Part shown: piece after piece, positions 1 through 7,695 of the stretch
Position numbering within the stretch: the first letter of the stretch is position 1
How the letters are laid out: each line of letters opens with the position of its first letter
Assembly (NCBI RefSeq): GCF_017306545.1
Contig: NZ_JAFKID010000038.1
Coordinates: 1-44,295 of the forward strand
Reading direction: 5' to 3'
Length of the DNA: 44,295 nucleotides
Origin: Mesorhizobium sp.
GTDB taxonomy: Bacteria > Pseudomonadota > Alphaproteobacteria > Rhizobiales > Rhizobiaceae
Notes under the pieces: generated by a model
The model's input: only the letters and a program-made list of their open reading frames with translations
What the model was told of the DNA's origin: nothing
Database searches by the model: none
Made by a program: the position numbers and the translations under genes

Positions 1-16
1 TTGTTCCTGATTGTTT

Positions 17-217
17 TCAGAAGTCCGCGCGCATCGCCGCGCCGATAGCGGCACGACGGTGCGGATCGTTCTCCCCGGCAAGGAATGCAGCTATGTCGCC
101 GCCAGCAATGGCCGCGCGAACCAGTTCGTCGCGCTCCATCTTGCTCAACGGTTTCACCGGGACGTAGGAGCAATGCCGCTCCAACCGTCCAATGCGTTCA
201 GATAGTCCGCTGCGCAT
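17..217 (-). CDS. Small hypothetical protein of the element
   Basis: The protein is 66 residues and charged, with no recognised domain. The ATG at 217 is preceded by GGAGG at five bases spacing, better than the GTG two codons upstream. It starts 10 bases after the stop of the virion-type gene at 227-898 and reads the same way, so it is probably the next gene of that leftward operon. A small phage accessory protein is the likeliest reading; the function is unknown. Confidence 0.55.
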   Translation of the reverse strand: MRSGLSERIGRLERHCSYVPVKPLSKMERDELVRAAIAGGDIAAFLAGENDPHRRAAIGAAMRADF

Positions 218-226
218 CGGCACCTC

Positions 227-898
227 CTACCAAAGCCCTGAGGCAGACTGAGGTTTGAAAAGCCCGAAAAATCCACCGGGATTGGATGGCGGCAGGACCG
301 CACCCGTCGAGGCCAGCACGTTCCCTGTCATGGAACTGGTCGGTGAAGAAGGAATCGACGTGTTTTCCGCCCCGAAGACGCTCCCCATCATTGGTGCCGA
401 GGCGGCGCTGGGCGTGGGTGAGATTGACGGTAATTGCCTATCACCCTGTCGAGGCGAGGTCATGACGGGTGCGGCGACGTTCGATGCTATTCCGGGCTGT
501 GAGGGAGCAGCCGGAAACTGCCACGGCATCCGATTGCCGGAAACAGTCTCAAGGATATTCTGAATAGGCGGCTTGCTGGGCGACCCATAGCCGCCGTTGA
601 GAACTGGAGCCGGCGGGAATTGGCCGCCGCCATTGCCGGATAGCATCCGCGTGGCAATATCCCGGGAGGCAGCCGCATTGGCAGCCTCTGCCTGATCGGC
701 GCGATATTCGCCATATGCTCCGGCAGCAGCGTTGGCGACACGCGCAAGGCCTTGCAAGGGACTGGCAATGGGCGAGAAGTCCACTCCTCGCCGAAGAAGG
801 GCAGCCGCCTCCTCACGATCCCGCGCTATCTGCTGAGGCGTCTTGCGAGTACCGCCCGCGCCCCAAATAAAATTTTGAGAAGTGTCCGAAGGTGCCAT
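227..898 (-). CDS. Putative phage virion-associated protein
   Basis: The product is 223 residues. It has a charged N-terminal helix region (residues 20-45, including TPQQIARDREEA), an Ala-rich helix (about 50-85) and a long Pro/Ser/Gly-rich low-complexity tail ending in aromatic residues. The N-terminal pattern, a Trp-Gly-Ala-Gly-Gly motif then a helical Ala-rich stretch, resembles short internal or tail proteins of rhizobial phages, but that comparison is from memory. The start is the ATG at 898 with AGGAA nine bases upstream. It lies between the unknown gene 920-1267 and the small gene 17-217 on the same strand. Confidence 0.6.
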   Translation of the reverse strand: MAPSDTSQNFIWGAGGTRKTPQQIARDREEAAALLRRGVDFSPIASPLQGLARVANAAAGAYGEYRADQAEAANAAASRDIATRMLSGNGGGQFPPAPVLNGGYGSPSKPPIQNILETVSGNRMPWQFPAAPSQPGIASNVAAPVMTSPRQGDRQLPSISPTPSAASAPMMGSVFGAENTSIPSSPTSSMTGNVLASTGAVLPPSNPGGFFGLFKPQSASGLW

Positions 899-919
899 CA
901 CGTCAGTTCCTAAATCAGC

Positions 920-1267
920 CTAGTTTAGGGCGTCCGCCTCGCCTGTGAATCCTTCGGCCCCCAATCCTGTTTCCGCCTCCAGAACGCCAATGGCACGATG
1001 CAGAAACGTCAGTGCCAAAATGGCGCTGAGCCGTGCAGGGTTCTTCCCTTCCAGGTCCTCGATCAGGATTTCGCCTATGGTGGCAGCGAGCATCCGGCGC
1101 GATACGGCCGCCAGTGCCAAGGCGTCAGTCATGGTGACGGCGGGAGCATCGCAAAGGCTGCAAACCATTTCGTCCAGGAGAGCCGTGGAGGGCTCTCCGC
1201 TCGCTCTCAGCGCACGAACCTCATGTGCTATCGATGTGCAAATCTCTGCTGCCGCTTCATCTGTCAT
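920..1267 (-). CDS. Hypothetical element protein
   Basis: The product is a 115-residue acidic, largely helical protein with two cysteines in the middle (SLCDA region and near the N-terminus). No signal peptide or membrane segment is seen and no family is recognised. The ATG at 1267 has GGAG at eight bases. The stop lies 21 bases before the next gene at 898, so the two are probably co-transcribed and translated as part of the leftward virion-type operon. Confidence 0.6.
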   Translation of the reverse strand: MTDEAAAEICTSIAHEVRALRASGEPSTALLDEMVCSLCDAPAVTMTDALALAAVSRRMLAATIGEILIEDLEGKNPARLSAILALTFLHRAIGVLEAETGLGAEGFTGEADALN

Positions 1268-1291
1268 CGAACTTGCTCCATATTGGACGGC

Positions 1292-1534
1292 ATGAGCCGA
1301 TATCTGGTCCCTACCTTGCTGTCCGCAATCCTCATCGCCGTCCTGATGGGCGTGAACAGAGGGCTTTGGTGGGCAACCTCGCTTTTTTCGACCGAGGCGC
1401 TTGCCGGATTCCTGGCTGGGTGCGTTTTCATGGGGGCGCTGGTGGCGTTCATCATGTGGATCGATCCCGCTTCACGGCCTCGCGGCAGCGGTGCCACCGC
1501 CGACCAGCAACGCCCGCGCCACCGCATCGATTGA
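1292..1534 (+). CDS. Possible small two-TM membrane protein
   Basis: This 80-residue frame has two clear hydrophobic segments (about residues 5-20 and 36-56) joined by a short Trp-containing loop, and a polar Arg-rich tail. It is antiparallel to its neighbours: it starts 25 bases from the start of 920-1267 and its 3' end overlaps the end of 1472-3751 by 63 bases. A GGA lies seven bases before the ATG. A phage membrane protein such as a holin-like or exclusion protein is possible. It could also be a chance frame filling the gap between two minus-strand genes. Confidence 0.4.
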   Translation: MSRYLVPTLLSAILIAVLMGVNRGLWWATSLFSTEALAGFLAGCVFMGALVAFIMWIDPASRPRGSGATADQQRPRHRID

Positions 1535-3751
1535 CCTGTCGTTGACCGACTTGCCCTGAGAGGCCGCCAGCGCTTCCGCGATAGTCCGATAGTCCTTCCG
1601 GCTGATGGCTTCGGCCAATCCCGAGTTCCGGGCTTCACGTCCCGCCGAAAGCAGCCCGGCAATGATACGTTCCGCCGTCCGCATTCCCGCCGAACGGGCC
1701 GCGCCCAGCATGCCGCCGGACATGTAGCCTTCCCGGACACCGAACTGCGGGCCGTTCTCACCCGCAATCTCGCGCATGGCGGCGGAACGCGCGGCGGTTT
1801 CGGAATTGCCAGACACAACATGCTGGGTGCGGGTGAATGTCGTCTCAGCGTCGAGCGTCCGAAGCATTCTGGCGGCCTCGTCCTTGCCAACCAGCATTTC
1901 CAGCTTGTCGCGGTTATATCCCTTTTGGAATGTCGAACGAGCCGCAAGGGCATCGTTCCGGGCCGTGCCCATGACATCGGCTATCTGTGCGCGAGCGCCC
2001 TGAGTGAAAGCCTCTTTCTCGGCATCGTTCATCGTGGCGAGCTTCTGCCGCAGTTGGCCGGGCGTGTAGCTGTTGTGGAATATACTCTGTCCTTCCTCCA
2101 TCGCGTCCAGAATGGCTGACGGGCCGGAATAGGCGTCTCTGGCCGCCTTGTAGGACGGAACAGCGGTATCGAGTTCATTGCGCAGTCGGGAAGCCAGATT
2201 GGTCGCAATGGACGCCTGTTCGGAGCGTCCGGCGCGTTTTGCCTCGCCCGCGATGTCATCGAGATTGCGCTTTACGTAATCCCAGTACTGCAGATCGGGA
2301 TAGAGCGGCGAGCCGCCGGCTTTCGCCTGGTTGAAGCTGATCCGGCCATCCTGCGAAATCGACACGCGCGGATTGAAAGACCCGAAGCCGTCAAGAATTG
2401 CCCTGTCCTGGCCCGTGGTTGCCGCTCGGCGCATCGCATCGGCAAACATGGGACTGCCGGCCATACGCTCCAGTTCGGGCGACCAGACGCCGCCGGAGCC
2501 TTCCTCATAGGCTTTCTGGTAGAGAGGCTTAGCGGCGTTAGCACGGCGAGCAACGATATCGTCGGCCAGCGCCAGCGTGTCTGCTGGCTGACCCAAGGCA
2601 TCATCAAGGGCGCTTCCAATCCTGCCGCCTGCCCCGGCCTGTCGGCTGGCGATTGCCGAGCGAACGATTTCCTGTCCGCGCCCCGGCATGGCCGCCAAGG
2701 CTCCTGCCTGGCGCTGGAGGTTCGGACCTAGATCCATCATCATGGCATCGGGGCCAAGTTCGCCCATGCGCTGCCCGATAGCGGCTGGATCAAGCCCGTC
2801 ATCGCGAACGGCGCGACCGATGGTGGAGAGCGTGCCGCGATCAACGCCGGACGCCTGAGCCGCCGCCTTTGCCGCCCGGAAATCACGAAGACGCTGCCAG
2901 CCCGCTCCTATTGCCTTGCCCGCGAGCGGAGCAATCAAGCCCGTACCGCCGCCAACAATTGCCCCTCGTATCGCCGCGCCGGCATCCCCATCCGAACGAA
3001 CCGCACTATCGGCCCCGCCAATGGCCGCGCCAGATGCACCACTGGCGAGAATACGGGCAATCAGGCCGCCGCCACTCGCGCCGAAGGCGGTAGGAGCGGC
3101 GATGACGGCCGGAACCATCCCCCCAACCGCGCCGGCCACGTTCAGGCCGGTATCGACATAAGGATGCTCGCTTTCGAATGCCGAATCCTTGGCGTTCTGA
3201 ATGCCGAGCGCCCGCTGGTAGCGCTCATCCCATGTCTGGCCGGGCAACTTCTGGAAGCCATCGGGCAAAAGCGGATCGATGATCGGGGCGAGTGTGGCAT
3301 TGGTGGCTGCGTCGAGCTTGTTCAGCATTCCCCCGATAATCGGAACACCTGTCGCGGTGGAACGCACGGCGTTTTCGGCTGAAAGGCTCCCGTCCTGCCG
3401 ATCCGTCCCGCCCAGATGCTTGCGGAGGGCGTTCAACGCGCCTTCCTGGCTCGCCCCGGTGATGCGATACTTCTTCCCATCCGGAGCGGTGATTTCGAAC
3501 GTCTTGCTACTTTTATCGCCACCCTGGGGCAGGTCGAACTTATCGAACGGGTTCGGCGGTTCGGCATCGAACTGGTCAAAGGGGTTCGGAGGGGCGGCGA
3601 CAGGCTGCGCAGCCTGCATCCCAAGCTTTGCGTCAAACTGATCGCGCGGCATATCGGAATAGAATTTCCGATAGATAGCATCGGCCAAGGCTTGGTCGCT
3701 TAAATCCTGATATTGTGGATAGCGCGCGCGAATGTCTGCAATCGACGCCAT
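1472..3751 (-). CDS. Large phage virion protein, probable internal/DNA-ejection protein
   Basis: The product is 759 residues. Residues 1-45 form a short helical module with the pattern RARYPQYxDLSDQxLADAIYRKFYSDMPRDQF, which I associate with phage tail or ejection proteins. It is followed by repeats of PPNPFDxFD (about 55-75), a predicted small globular segment, a Gly/Ala-rich hydrophobic stretch (about 215-290) that could cross membranes, and a long helical C-terminal half. The ATG at 3751 overlaps the stop of the upstream gene by one base (TGATG), favouring translational coupling. A role in carrying DNA across the host envelope is inferred from this architecture. Confidence 0.65.
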   Translation of the reverse strand: MASIADIRARYPQYQDLSDQALADAIYRKFYSDMPRDQFDAKLGMQAAQPVAAPPNPFDQFDAEPPNPFDKFDLPQGGDKSSKTFEITAPDGKKYRITGASQEGALNALRKHLGGTDRQDGSLSAENAVRSTATGVPIIGGMLNKLDAATNATLAPIIDPLLPDGFQKLPGQTWDERYQRALGIQNAKDSAFESEHPYVDTGLNVAGAVGGMVPAVIAAPTAFGASGGGLIARILASGASGAAIGGADSAVRSDGDAGAAIRGAIVGGGTGLIAPLAGKAIGAGWQRLRDFRAAKAAAQASGVDRGTLSTIGRAVRDDGLDPAAIGQRMGELGPDAMMMDLGPNLQRQAGALAAMPGRGQEIVRSAIASRQAGAGGRIGSALDDALGQPADTLALADDIVARRANAAKPLYQKAYEEGSGGVWSPELERMAGSPMFADAMRRAATTGQDRAILDGFGSFNPRVSISQDGRISFNQAKAGGSPLYPDLQYWDYVKRNLDDIAGEAKRAGRSEQASIATNLASRLRNELDTAVPSYKAARDAYSGPSAILDAMEEGQSIFHNSYTPGQLRQKLATMNDAEKEAFTQGARAQIADVMGTARNDALAARSTFQKGYNRDKLEMLVGKDEAARMLRTLDAETTFTRTQHVVSGNSETAARSAAMREIAGENGPQFGVREGYMSGGMLGAARSAGMRTAERIIAGLLSAGREARNSGLAEAISRKDYRTIAEALAASQGKSVNDRSIDAVARALLVGGGTAAARP

Positions 3752-3948
3752 CAGGCCGCCGCCTTTCTCATGGCGGCGAGGGCCGCGCGTTGATTGACTA
3801 CGGAAAACCCAATGCCGGACGGCAACGGTTCGACACCTGGCAGGCGACCAGCCCGTGCATCGGCTACAATGCCGCCGATCCCACGACATTCGCGCTTGTG
3901 AAGCCGCCAGAACTGCATGAGGGTGATGGGAGGGGCGTAGGTGACCAT
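3751..3948 (-). CDS. Small DNA-binding (HTH-like) protein, coupled to the virion gene
   Basis: The product is 65 residues: a possible helix-turn-helix around residues 8-33, then a basic-Gly stretch and a strand-like segment (GIGFSVVNQRAALAAM), which looks like an excisionase/AlpA-type winged fold. The ATG at 3948 is two bases after the stop of the RHH gene, and its own stop overlaps the start of the 759-residue virion gene. The three genes therefore form a tight operon. It may be a regulator; the family call is tentative. Confidence 0.55.
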   Translation of the reverse strand: MVTYAPPITLMQFWRLHKRECRGIGGIVADARAGRLPGVEPLPSGIGFSVVNQRAALAAMRKAAA

Positions 3949-3950
3949 GA

Positions 3951-4106
3951 CTAAGCCGCTACCCTCCGGGCGGCGTCCGACGCCACACCACGCAATAGGT
4001 CAGAAATGGTCACGCCGCGAATACGGGCAAGCTCTGCCAGGCGACGCTTTTCATCACGCGCGACTCGGACCTGAATCGTTTCGCTCATCCGCTCGGGAAA
4101 TCGCAT
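3951..4106 (-). CDS. Ribbon-helix-helix DNA-binding protein (Arc/MetJ-like)
   Basis: The product is 51 residues. After a short leader comes a predicted β-strand, ETIQVRVARDEKRRLAELA, then a turn with RG and a second helix beginning TISDLLRG; this is the ordinary ribbon-helix-helix layout of phage Arc-type repressors and antitoxins. The ATG at 4106 has GGAGG seven bases upstream. An internal ATG at codon 7 is an alternative start. It heads a leftward operon with 3751-3948 and the virion gene, so it probably autoregulates that operon. AT-rich sequence upstream (4140-4200) is the likely promoter region. Confidence 0.7.
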   Translation of the reverse strand: MRFPERMSETIQVRVARDEKRRLAELARIRGVTISDLLRGVASDAARRVAA

Positions 4107-4139
4107 AACTGCCTCCGTTCTCTGCGAAGCAGTCTAGCA

Positions 4140-4239
4140 TGTCCGTCAATATTCTGTAAGGACAAAGTATAATAAAATCAGTATGTTAAATGGATGTACG
4201 TCATTGTTCGTATCTGTCCGCAAGCGTTCACACTTGCGG
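4140..4239. promoter_or_regulatory. AT-rich intergenic promoter region with a 7-bp inverted repeat
   Basis: This stretch separates the leftward RHH operon from the rightward secreted-protein gene and is markedly richer in A/T than its surroundings. It contains a perfect TATAAT at 4168-4173 on the plus strand, although no good -35 is visible 17 bases upstream. An inverted repeat CCGCAAG (4218-4224) / CTTGCGG (4233-4239) follows, which could be an operator or a leader hairpin. Confidence 0.35.
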
Positions 4240-4289
4240 GTTTGTGCCTTACGCGCAATTCTACCGAAGCTCTGGGGAGGGCTTGGAAA

Positions 4290-4553
4290 ATGAAGCACTT
4301 TGCAGTCACGCTGGCGGTTGCCGCATTGTGGGCTTCGGCGGCGACGGCACAGCAAACGTTCGGCGATAACGAATGCACAGAAGACTGCTCGGGTCACAAG
4401 GCCGGCTATGAATGGGCCGAAGAAAACGACATCTCGGACGCCGCCGATTGCACCAGCAACAGCCAGTCATTCAATGAAGGGTGCGAGACGTACACCGAAG
4501 ACCCGTATCGAGGTGCTGACGAAGACGACGACGGCAACGATATCGATGACTGA
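4290..4553 (+). CDS. Small exported acidic cysteine protein
   Basis: The product is 87 residues. Residues 1-20 form a standard Sec signal peptide with cleavage likely after ATAQ or TAQ. The mature part has four cysteines spaced C-x3-C ... C ... C, a conserved-looking block AGYEWAEENDIS, and an extremely acidic C-terminus (EDDDGNDIDD). The four cysteines could form two disulfides in the periplasm. GGGGAGG lies nine bases before the ATG at 4290. It resembles a small rhizobial secreted family of unknown function and sits in the element as likely cargo. Confidence 0.7.
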   Translation: MKHFAVTLAVAALWASAATAQQTFGDNECTEDCSGHKAGYEWAEENDISDAADCTSNSQSFNEGCETYTEDPYRGADEDDDGNDIDD

Positions 4554-4774
4554 TAGCAGCCGCGACCATTTCGCCTGGCAACTCGAAGACGCCGTCGACT
4601 AGGTTGGCGACATTCCGCAGCGTGGATCGTGATGGTCGCACGGCAGATGGAAGGGGCTGAAGGGGAAGCGATTGAGGGTTATTTGCCACGCTGGCGGAAA
4701 CTTTCTGACCTTCGTTCCATTAATGCACCGATATGTGCTATCTTCGCGCCGCAATCGTCGGATAGGGGTGACGG

Positions 4775-5329
4775 ATGCAAGCTTGGTACAACTCACGGAA
4801 GGCCGCCCAGATCGCGGCGTTTTTCGCCTTGCGTGAAGGCGGGAATATCCATGTCCTCAAGGTAGTAAAGCTGATCTACCTGGCCGAACGTGCGTTTATG
4901 GCGGCATATGACGCTTCAATGCTCCGGGATCAATTGGTGTCGATGGAGCATGGCCCTGTCAGTTCGATTACCCTGAATAGGATAAACGGCGCCGGTGACG
5001 ATGGCGGCCAATGGGCGGAGTTCGTAAGTGACCGTGCTGACCACAAGGTCGGAGTGTCCTCACCAAACATCAACGACGACGACCTTGATGAGCTTAGCCG
5101 TGCTGAACTGAAGACCCTTGGCGAAACATGGGAAAAGTTCGGCCATATGACCCAGTGGCAGATTCGCGACTACACGCATGACCATTGCCCGGAATGGGAA
5201 GACCCGAATTTTTCCTCGTACCCGATCCCCTACAGTCGGGTGTTCAAATTCCTGGGTAAGCGTGACCCCGAGGAATTGGAGCGGCAGATACTCCGCGAAA
5301 GAAAACTGGCCAGCATTTTCGGGTCGTAA
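4775..5329 (+). CDS. Panacea-domain (DUF4065/SocA-like) antitoxin
   Basis: The product is 184 residues. The N-terminal half carries the features of the Panacea domain: an Ala-rich helix, then LKVVKLIYLAERAFM, then a segment ending MEHGPVSS, equivalent to the HGPV motif of the family. The C-terminal half is helical and basic at its end. Panacea proteins such as SocA act as antitoxins or adaptors paired with very varied toxins. The gene is followed after only two bases by a second gene with a GTG start. The ATG at 4775 is preceded by GGGGTGACGG. Confidence 0.75.
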   Translation: MQAWYNSRKAAQIAAFFALREGGNIHVLKVVKLIYLAERAFMAAYDASMLRDQLVSMEHGPVSSITLNRINGAGDDGGQWAEFVSDRADHKVGVSSPNINDDDLDELSRAELKTLGETWEKFGHMTQWQIRDYTHDHCPEWEDPNFSSYPIPYSRVFKFLGKRDPEELERQILRERKLASIFGS

Positions 5330-5331
5330 CC

Positions 5332-5727
5332 GTGCCGTATATCGTCGCGAAGAAGGCCACGCTTCTTGTGCCGTCCGGGCCGGGCGAAAACGGGCAGCAC
5401 CTTTATGTGATCGTCACCAATCCTTGCGCTGAGCAGCAATGTTTGATGGTCACCATGTCATCCATCAAAGAGGGTCGGTTCCACGATCCCGCGTGCATTT
5501 TGGCTGCCGGTGAACACCCGTTCATAACCAAGCCTTCATTCATCGACTACCGTCTGTCTTGGCAAGTGCGCTGCGATCACGTCGTGAAATGCGTTGATGG
5601 CTGGGTCTATACATCGAAAACGGACGTGACGGACGAACTGTTCGGGAAAATATGCGGCGGCATCCCGGCCTCTGATTTTATGCCAGTCCGCCTGTACAGA
5701 TACTTCGAGGGGAACAAGCACCTGTAA
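5332..5727 (+). CDS. Putative toxin partner of the Panacea protein
   Basis: The product is 131 residues with a GTG start two bases after the antitoxin stop, so translation is probably coupled. The N-terminal part alternates short hydrophobic strands (TLLVPSGPG, HLYVIVTNPC, LMVTMSSI), ending with a conserved-looking HDPACILAAGEHPFI block. This looks like a small β-barrel of the MazF/PemK type, although the usual MazF catalytic residues cannot be assigned with confidence. The toxin role is inferred from the position and pairing. It could instead be a non-toxic partner. Confidence 0.6.
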   Translation: MPYIVAKKATLLVPSGPGENGQHLYVIVTNPCAEQQCLMVTMSSIKEGRFHDPACILAAGEHPFITKPSFIDYRLSWQVRCDHVVKCVDGWVYTSKTDVTDELFGKICGGIPASDFMPVRLYRYFEGNKHL

Positions 5728-6016
5728 CCTCTCGTCGCCTACCGTTTCTTTCGCCACGGCTCAGGCCGGGATTTTCGTTTCGGGGCAAAAAAGCCCGTCA
5801 ACCGGCTCCGGCGGGTGAAATGCAGCCTCGCCCAGTCGCATAGCCCGATGTTCGACCTGATGCCATCAATCGATTGGCTAAAACCGCTGGGCAAGGTTCT
5901 CCATCCGTTGCCGGGACGTGATGCGAACAAGCAACGGGGTGATCCGGCGCCGGTAAATTAAGTAGACATCGAGGGCGAAGAAGGCGCAAAAGTACCTCGG
6001 GCTTTCGGGGGACTTC

Positions 6017-6475
6017 ATGAAAAATAGAGCGTTTCTACTCGCATTCTCGTGCGTGCTAAGCGGCTGCACGACCAACGGTCAATCAGCCAAAGTTGATCTG
6101 ACAAGCAAGAGCACGAACGCACTCTGTCATGTCGTGTTGACGAATCCCGACCAGGCAACGAAGCAACAGGCTGTCGACCTACTCGTGCGCCGTGGCGCAA
6201 CAGTGGAGAAGTGCCAGCGGCTCATCACGTCCGACAACCAAATCATGACCGGAATAGCGGTAGCTGGCGTCGCAGTCGCCGCCGGAGCGGCGGCGAAGAA
6301 TGGATATGGAGGATACTACGCTCCTCACTCGTACGGCTCAGCCTGGGATGCCTTCTACAACTACGGTCGGGTCGAATGGCGCTGCCGTGATCGAGCCACT
6401 GGCCGTTTCGTACCAGACTACATGTGCGCCGGCTCCCCGATGAACGACTATACTTGGCCGGGGCCTTACATCTGA
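6017..6475 (+). CDS. Lipoprotein of the element
   Basis: The product is 152 residues. A lipoprotein signal peptide ends in the lipobox LSGC (Cys at residue 16). The mature protein has a helical region with two cysteines, a hydrophobic Ala/Gly-rich segment (about 76-92) that may insert in the membrane, then a Tyr/Gly-rich section and a cysteine pair in the last 40 residues. Its function is not recognised. It is monocistronic on the plus strand; the 289 bases upstream (5728-6016) hold only weak frames and no clear feature apart from a short GGGC-A6-GCCC hairpin. It is likely lysogeny cargo. Confidence 0.7.
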   Translation: MKNRAFLLAFSCVLSGCTTNGQSAKVDLTSKSTNALCHVVLTNPDQATKQQAVDLLVRRGATVEKCQRLITSDNQIMTGIAVAGVAVAAGAAAKNGYGGYYAPHSYGSAWDAFYNYGRVEWRCRDRATGRFVPDYMCAGSPMNDYTWPGPYI

Positions 6476-6567
6476 TCGGATGCCAAACCCATTGCTCCAG
6501 CCGCTCGCGAGCTGATCGGCGTTTGAGCCTGGAAGAGGATGCGCACCCGGTGTACGAAGGTAAGTAG

Positions 6568-7695
6568 TCAGATTCCCGCATCGTCATCCCCCTCCTCTCC
6601 AAAGGTCGATAACCCCGATAACCCGGTAACCGGATCATCTTCTGCACCGTGTTCAGCCTCTCGGTTATCGCGGTTATCAGGGTTATGAGGGGCTGACGAA
6701 TAGCGACCGTTTTCCCTGAAAATCTCCCCGTTTTTCGCCATTTTGAAGAGAAGTTGCTTGGTATTATTGGGTTTCCAGCCCAATGCGGCCGCAAGGTCGG
6801 TCGGGGTTATCGGTTCCGGGTTATCGGCAAGGAAATCGATGATAACCGAACGCTCGGAAGATCGACGCACAGCAGCGGCATCGCCCTGAATGCTCCAGAT
6901 GCCCGCCGTGAAGGTCATGGCGGTTTCCTTCTCGTCCACGTCACGCCCACGGACATAGAGCGTGACGCCGTTGCCGTCTCTGTCGAGCACCAGCGTGGTA
7001 TCTGCACATGCCGACAGACCGTTGGAGCCGGAAAGGGCCTCCAGCGGATCATCTGCACCACCTTTCTTCGTATGGTGAAGGCCGAGAACGGCAATGCCAT
7101 GCTGGGTCGCCCAACTCTGGAGCGGGGACCAGATGCTGTAATCGTTCTCGTAGGCGTTGCGGGTGGCGGTTCCGGCCGGTTTGATGCGCTGAAGCACATC
7201 GATGACGACGAGGCGGGGATTTCTCACCGACCGCCGCCAGTCGTCTAAGGCGTCGATCAGCCCTTTGTCGAGCGACGGGGCATCCGTGGCCCATTCCAGC
7301 CGCGAGAGGTCAGGGCGGCCCCGGCCATCAGGATAGAGGGCATCAATGCGGCGCTGAATGCGGCGCTCGCCATTTTCCATGTCGATGTAGAGAACGTCGC
7401 CCTGCTCACATTCGATTGCGCCCATGGCAACACCGCCGCAGGCGACGGCAAGGGCTATGTCGATCGCCAACCAAGTCTTGCCGAGCTTCTGGCGGCCCGC
7501 CAACACCGAGAACCCTTCCGGCAGGTAGCCTTCGACAATCCAGCGGATCGGATCGAAGTGCTTCGCCATCAAGGTCGTGGTGCTGGTGCGGACAAATCGC
7601 GGCTTCTTAGCCGGCCTGTCCATGATGGTATCGAGCGGCACGACGGTTGCGCCAGCAGCGCGCAAGCGGTCTTCGGGAGAAGGATAAGCGTCCAT
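6568..7695 (-). CDS. RepA-like AAA ATPase, replicative helicase of the element
   Basis: The product is 375 residues of the AAA_25/RepA RecA-fold family. It has a Walker A (GRQKLGKT, residues 67-74), a Walker B strand (LVVID, 162-166) and a following HHTKKGG segment typical of RSF1010 RepA-type hexameric helicases. A winged-helix segment lies near residues 295-325 and an acidic disordered tail follows. Its ATG overlaps the primase stop by one base (TGATG). It is the last gene of the leftward replication operon and would unwind DNA for replication of the excised element. Confidence 0.85.
   Translation of the reverse strand: MDAYPSPEDRLRAAGATVVPLDTIMDRPAKKPRFVRTSTTTLMAKHFDPIRWIVEGYLPEGFSVLAGRQKLGKTWLAIDIALAVACGGVAMGAIECEQGDVLYIDMENGERRIQRRIDALYPDGRGRPDLSRLEWATDAPSLDKGLIDALDDWRRSVRNPRLVVIDVLQRIKPAGTATRNAYENDYSIWSPLQSWATQHGIAVLGLHHTKKGGADDPLEALSGSNGLSACADTTLVLDRDGNGVTLYVRGRDVDEKETAMTFTAGIWSIQGDAAAVRRSSERSVIIDFLADNPEPITPTDLAAALGWKPNNTKQLLFKMAKNGEIFRENGRYSSAPHNPDNRDNREAEHGAEDDPVTGLSGLSTFGEEGDDDAGI

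Noticed and set aside
998-1534. Longer plus-strand frame starting at 998 through the two-TM protein
   Set aside because: The first part runs antisense to the 920-1267 gene with unlikely composition; only the portion from 1292 has membrane-protein character.
5739-6075. Two or three minus-strand frames (63-65 codons) between the toxin gene and the lipoprotein gene
   Set aside because: They overlap one another in different frames, have weak starts and no recognisable motif. A small real gene here cannot be excluded but cannot be supported.
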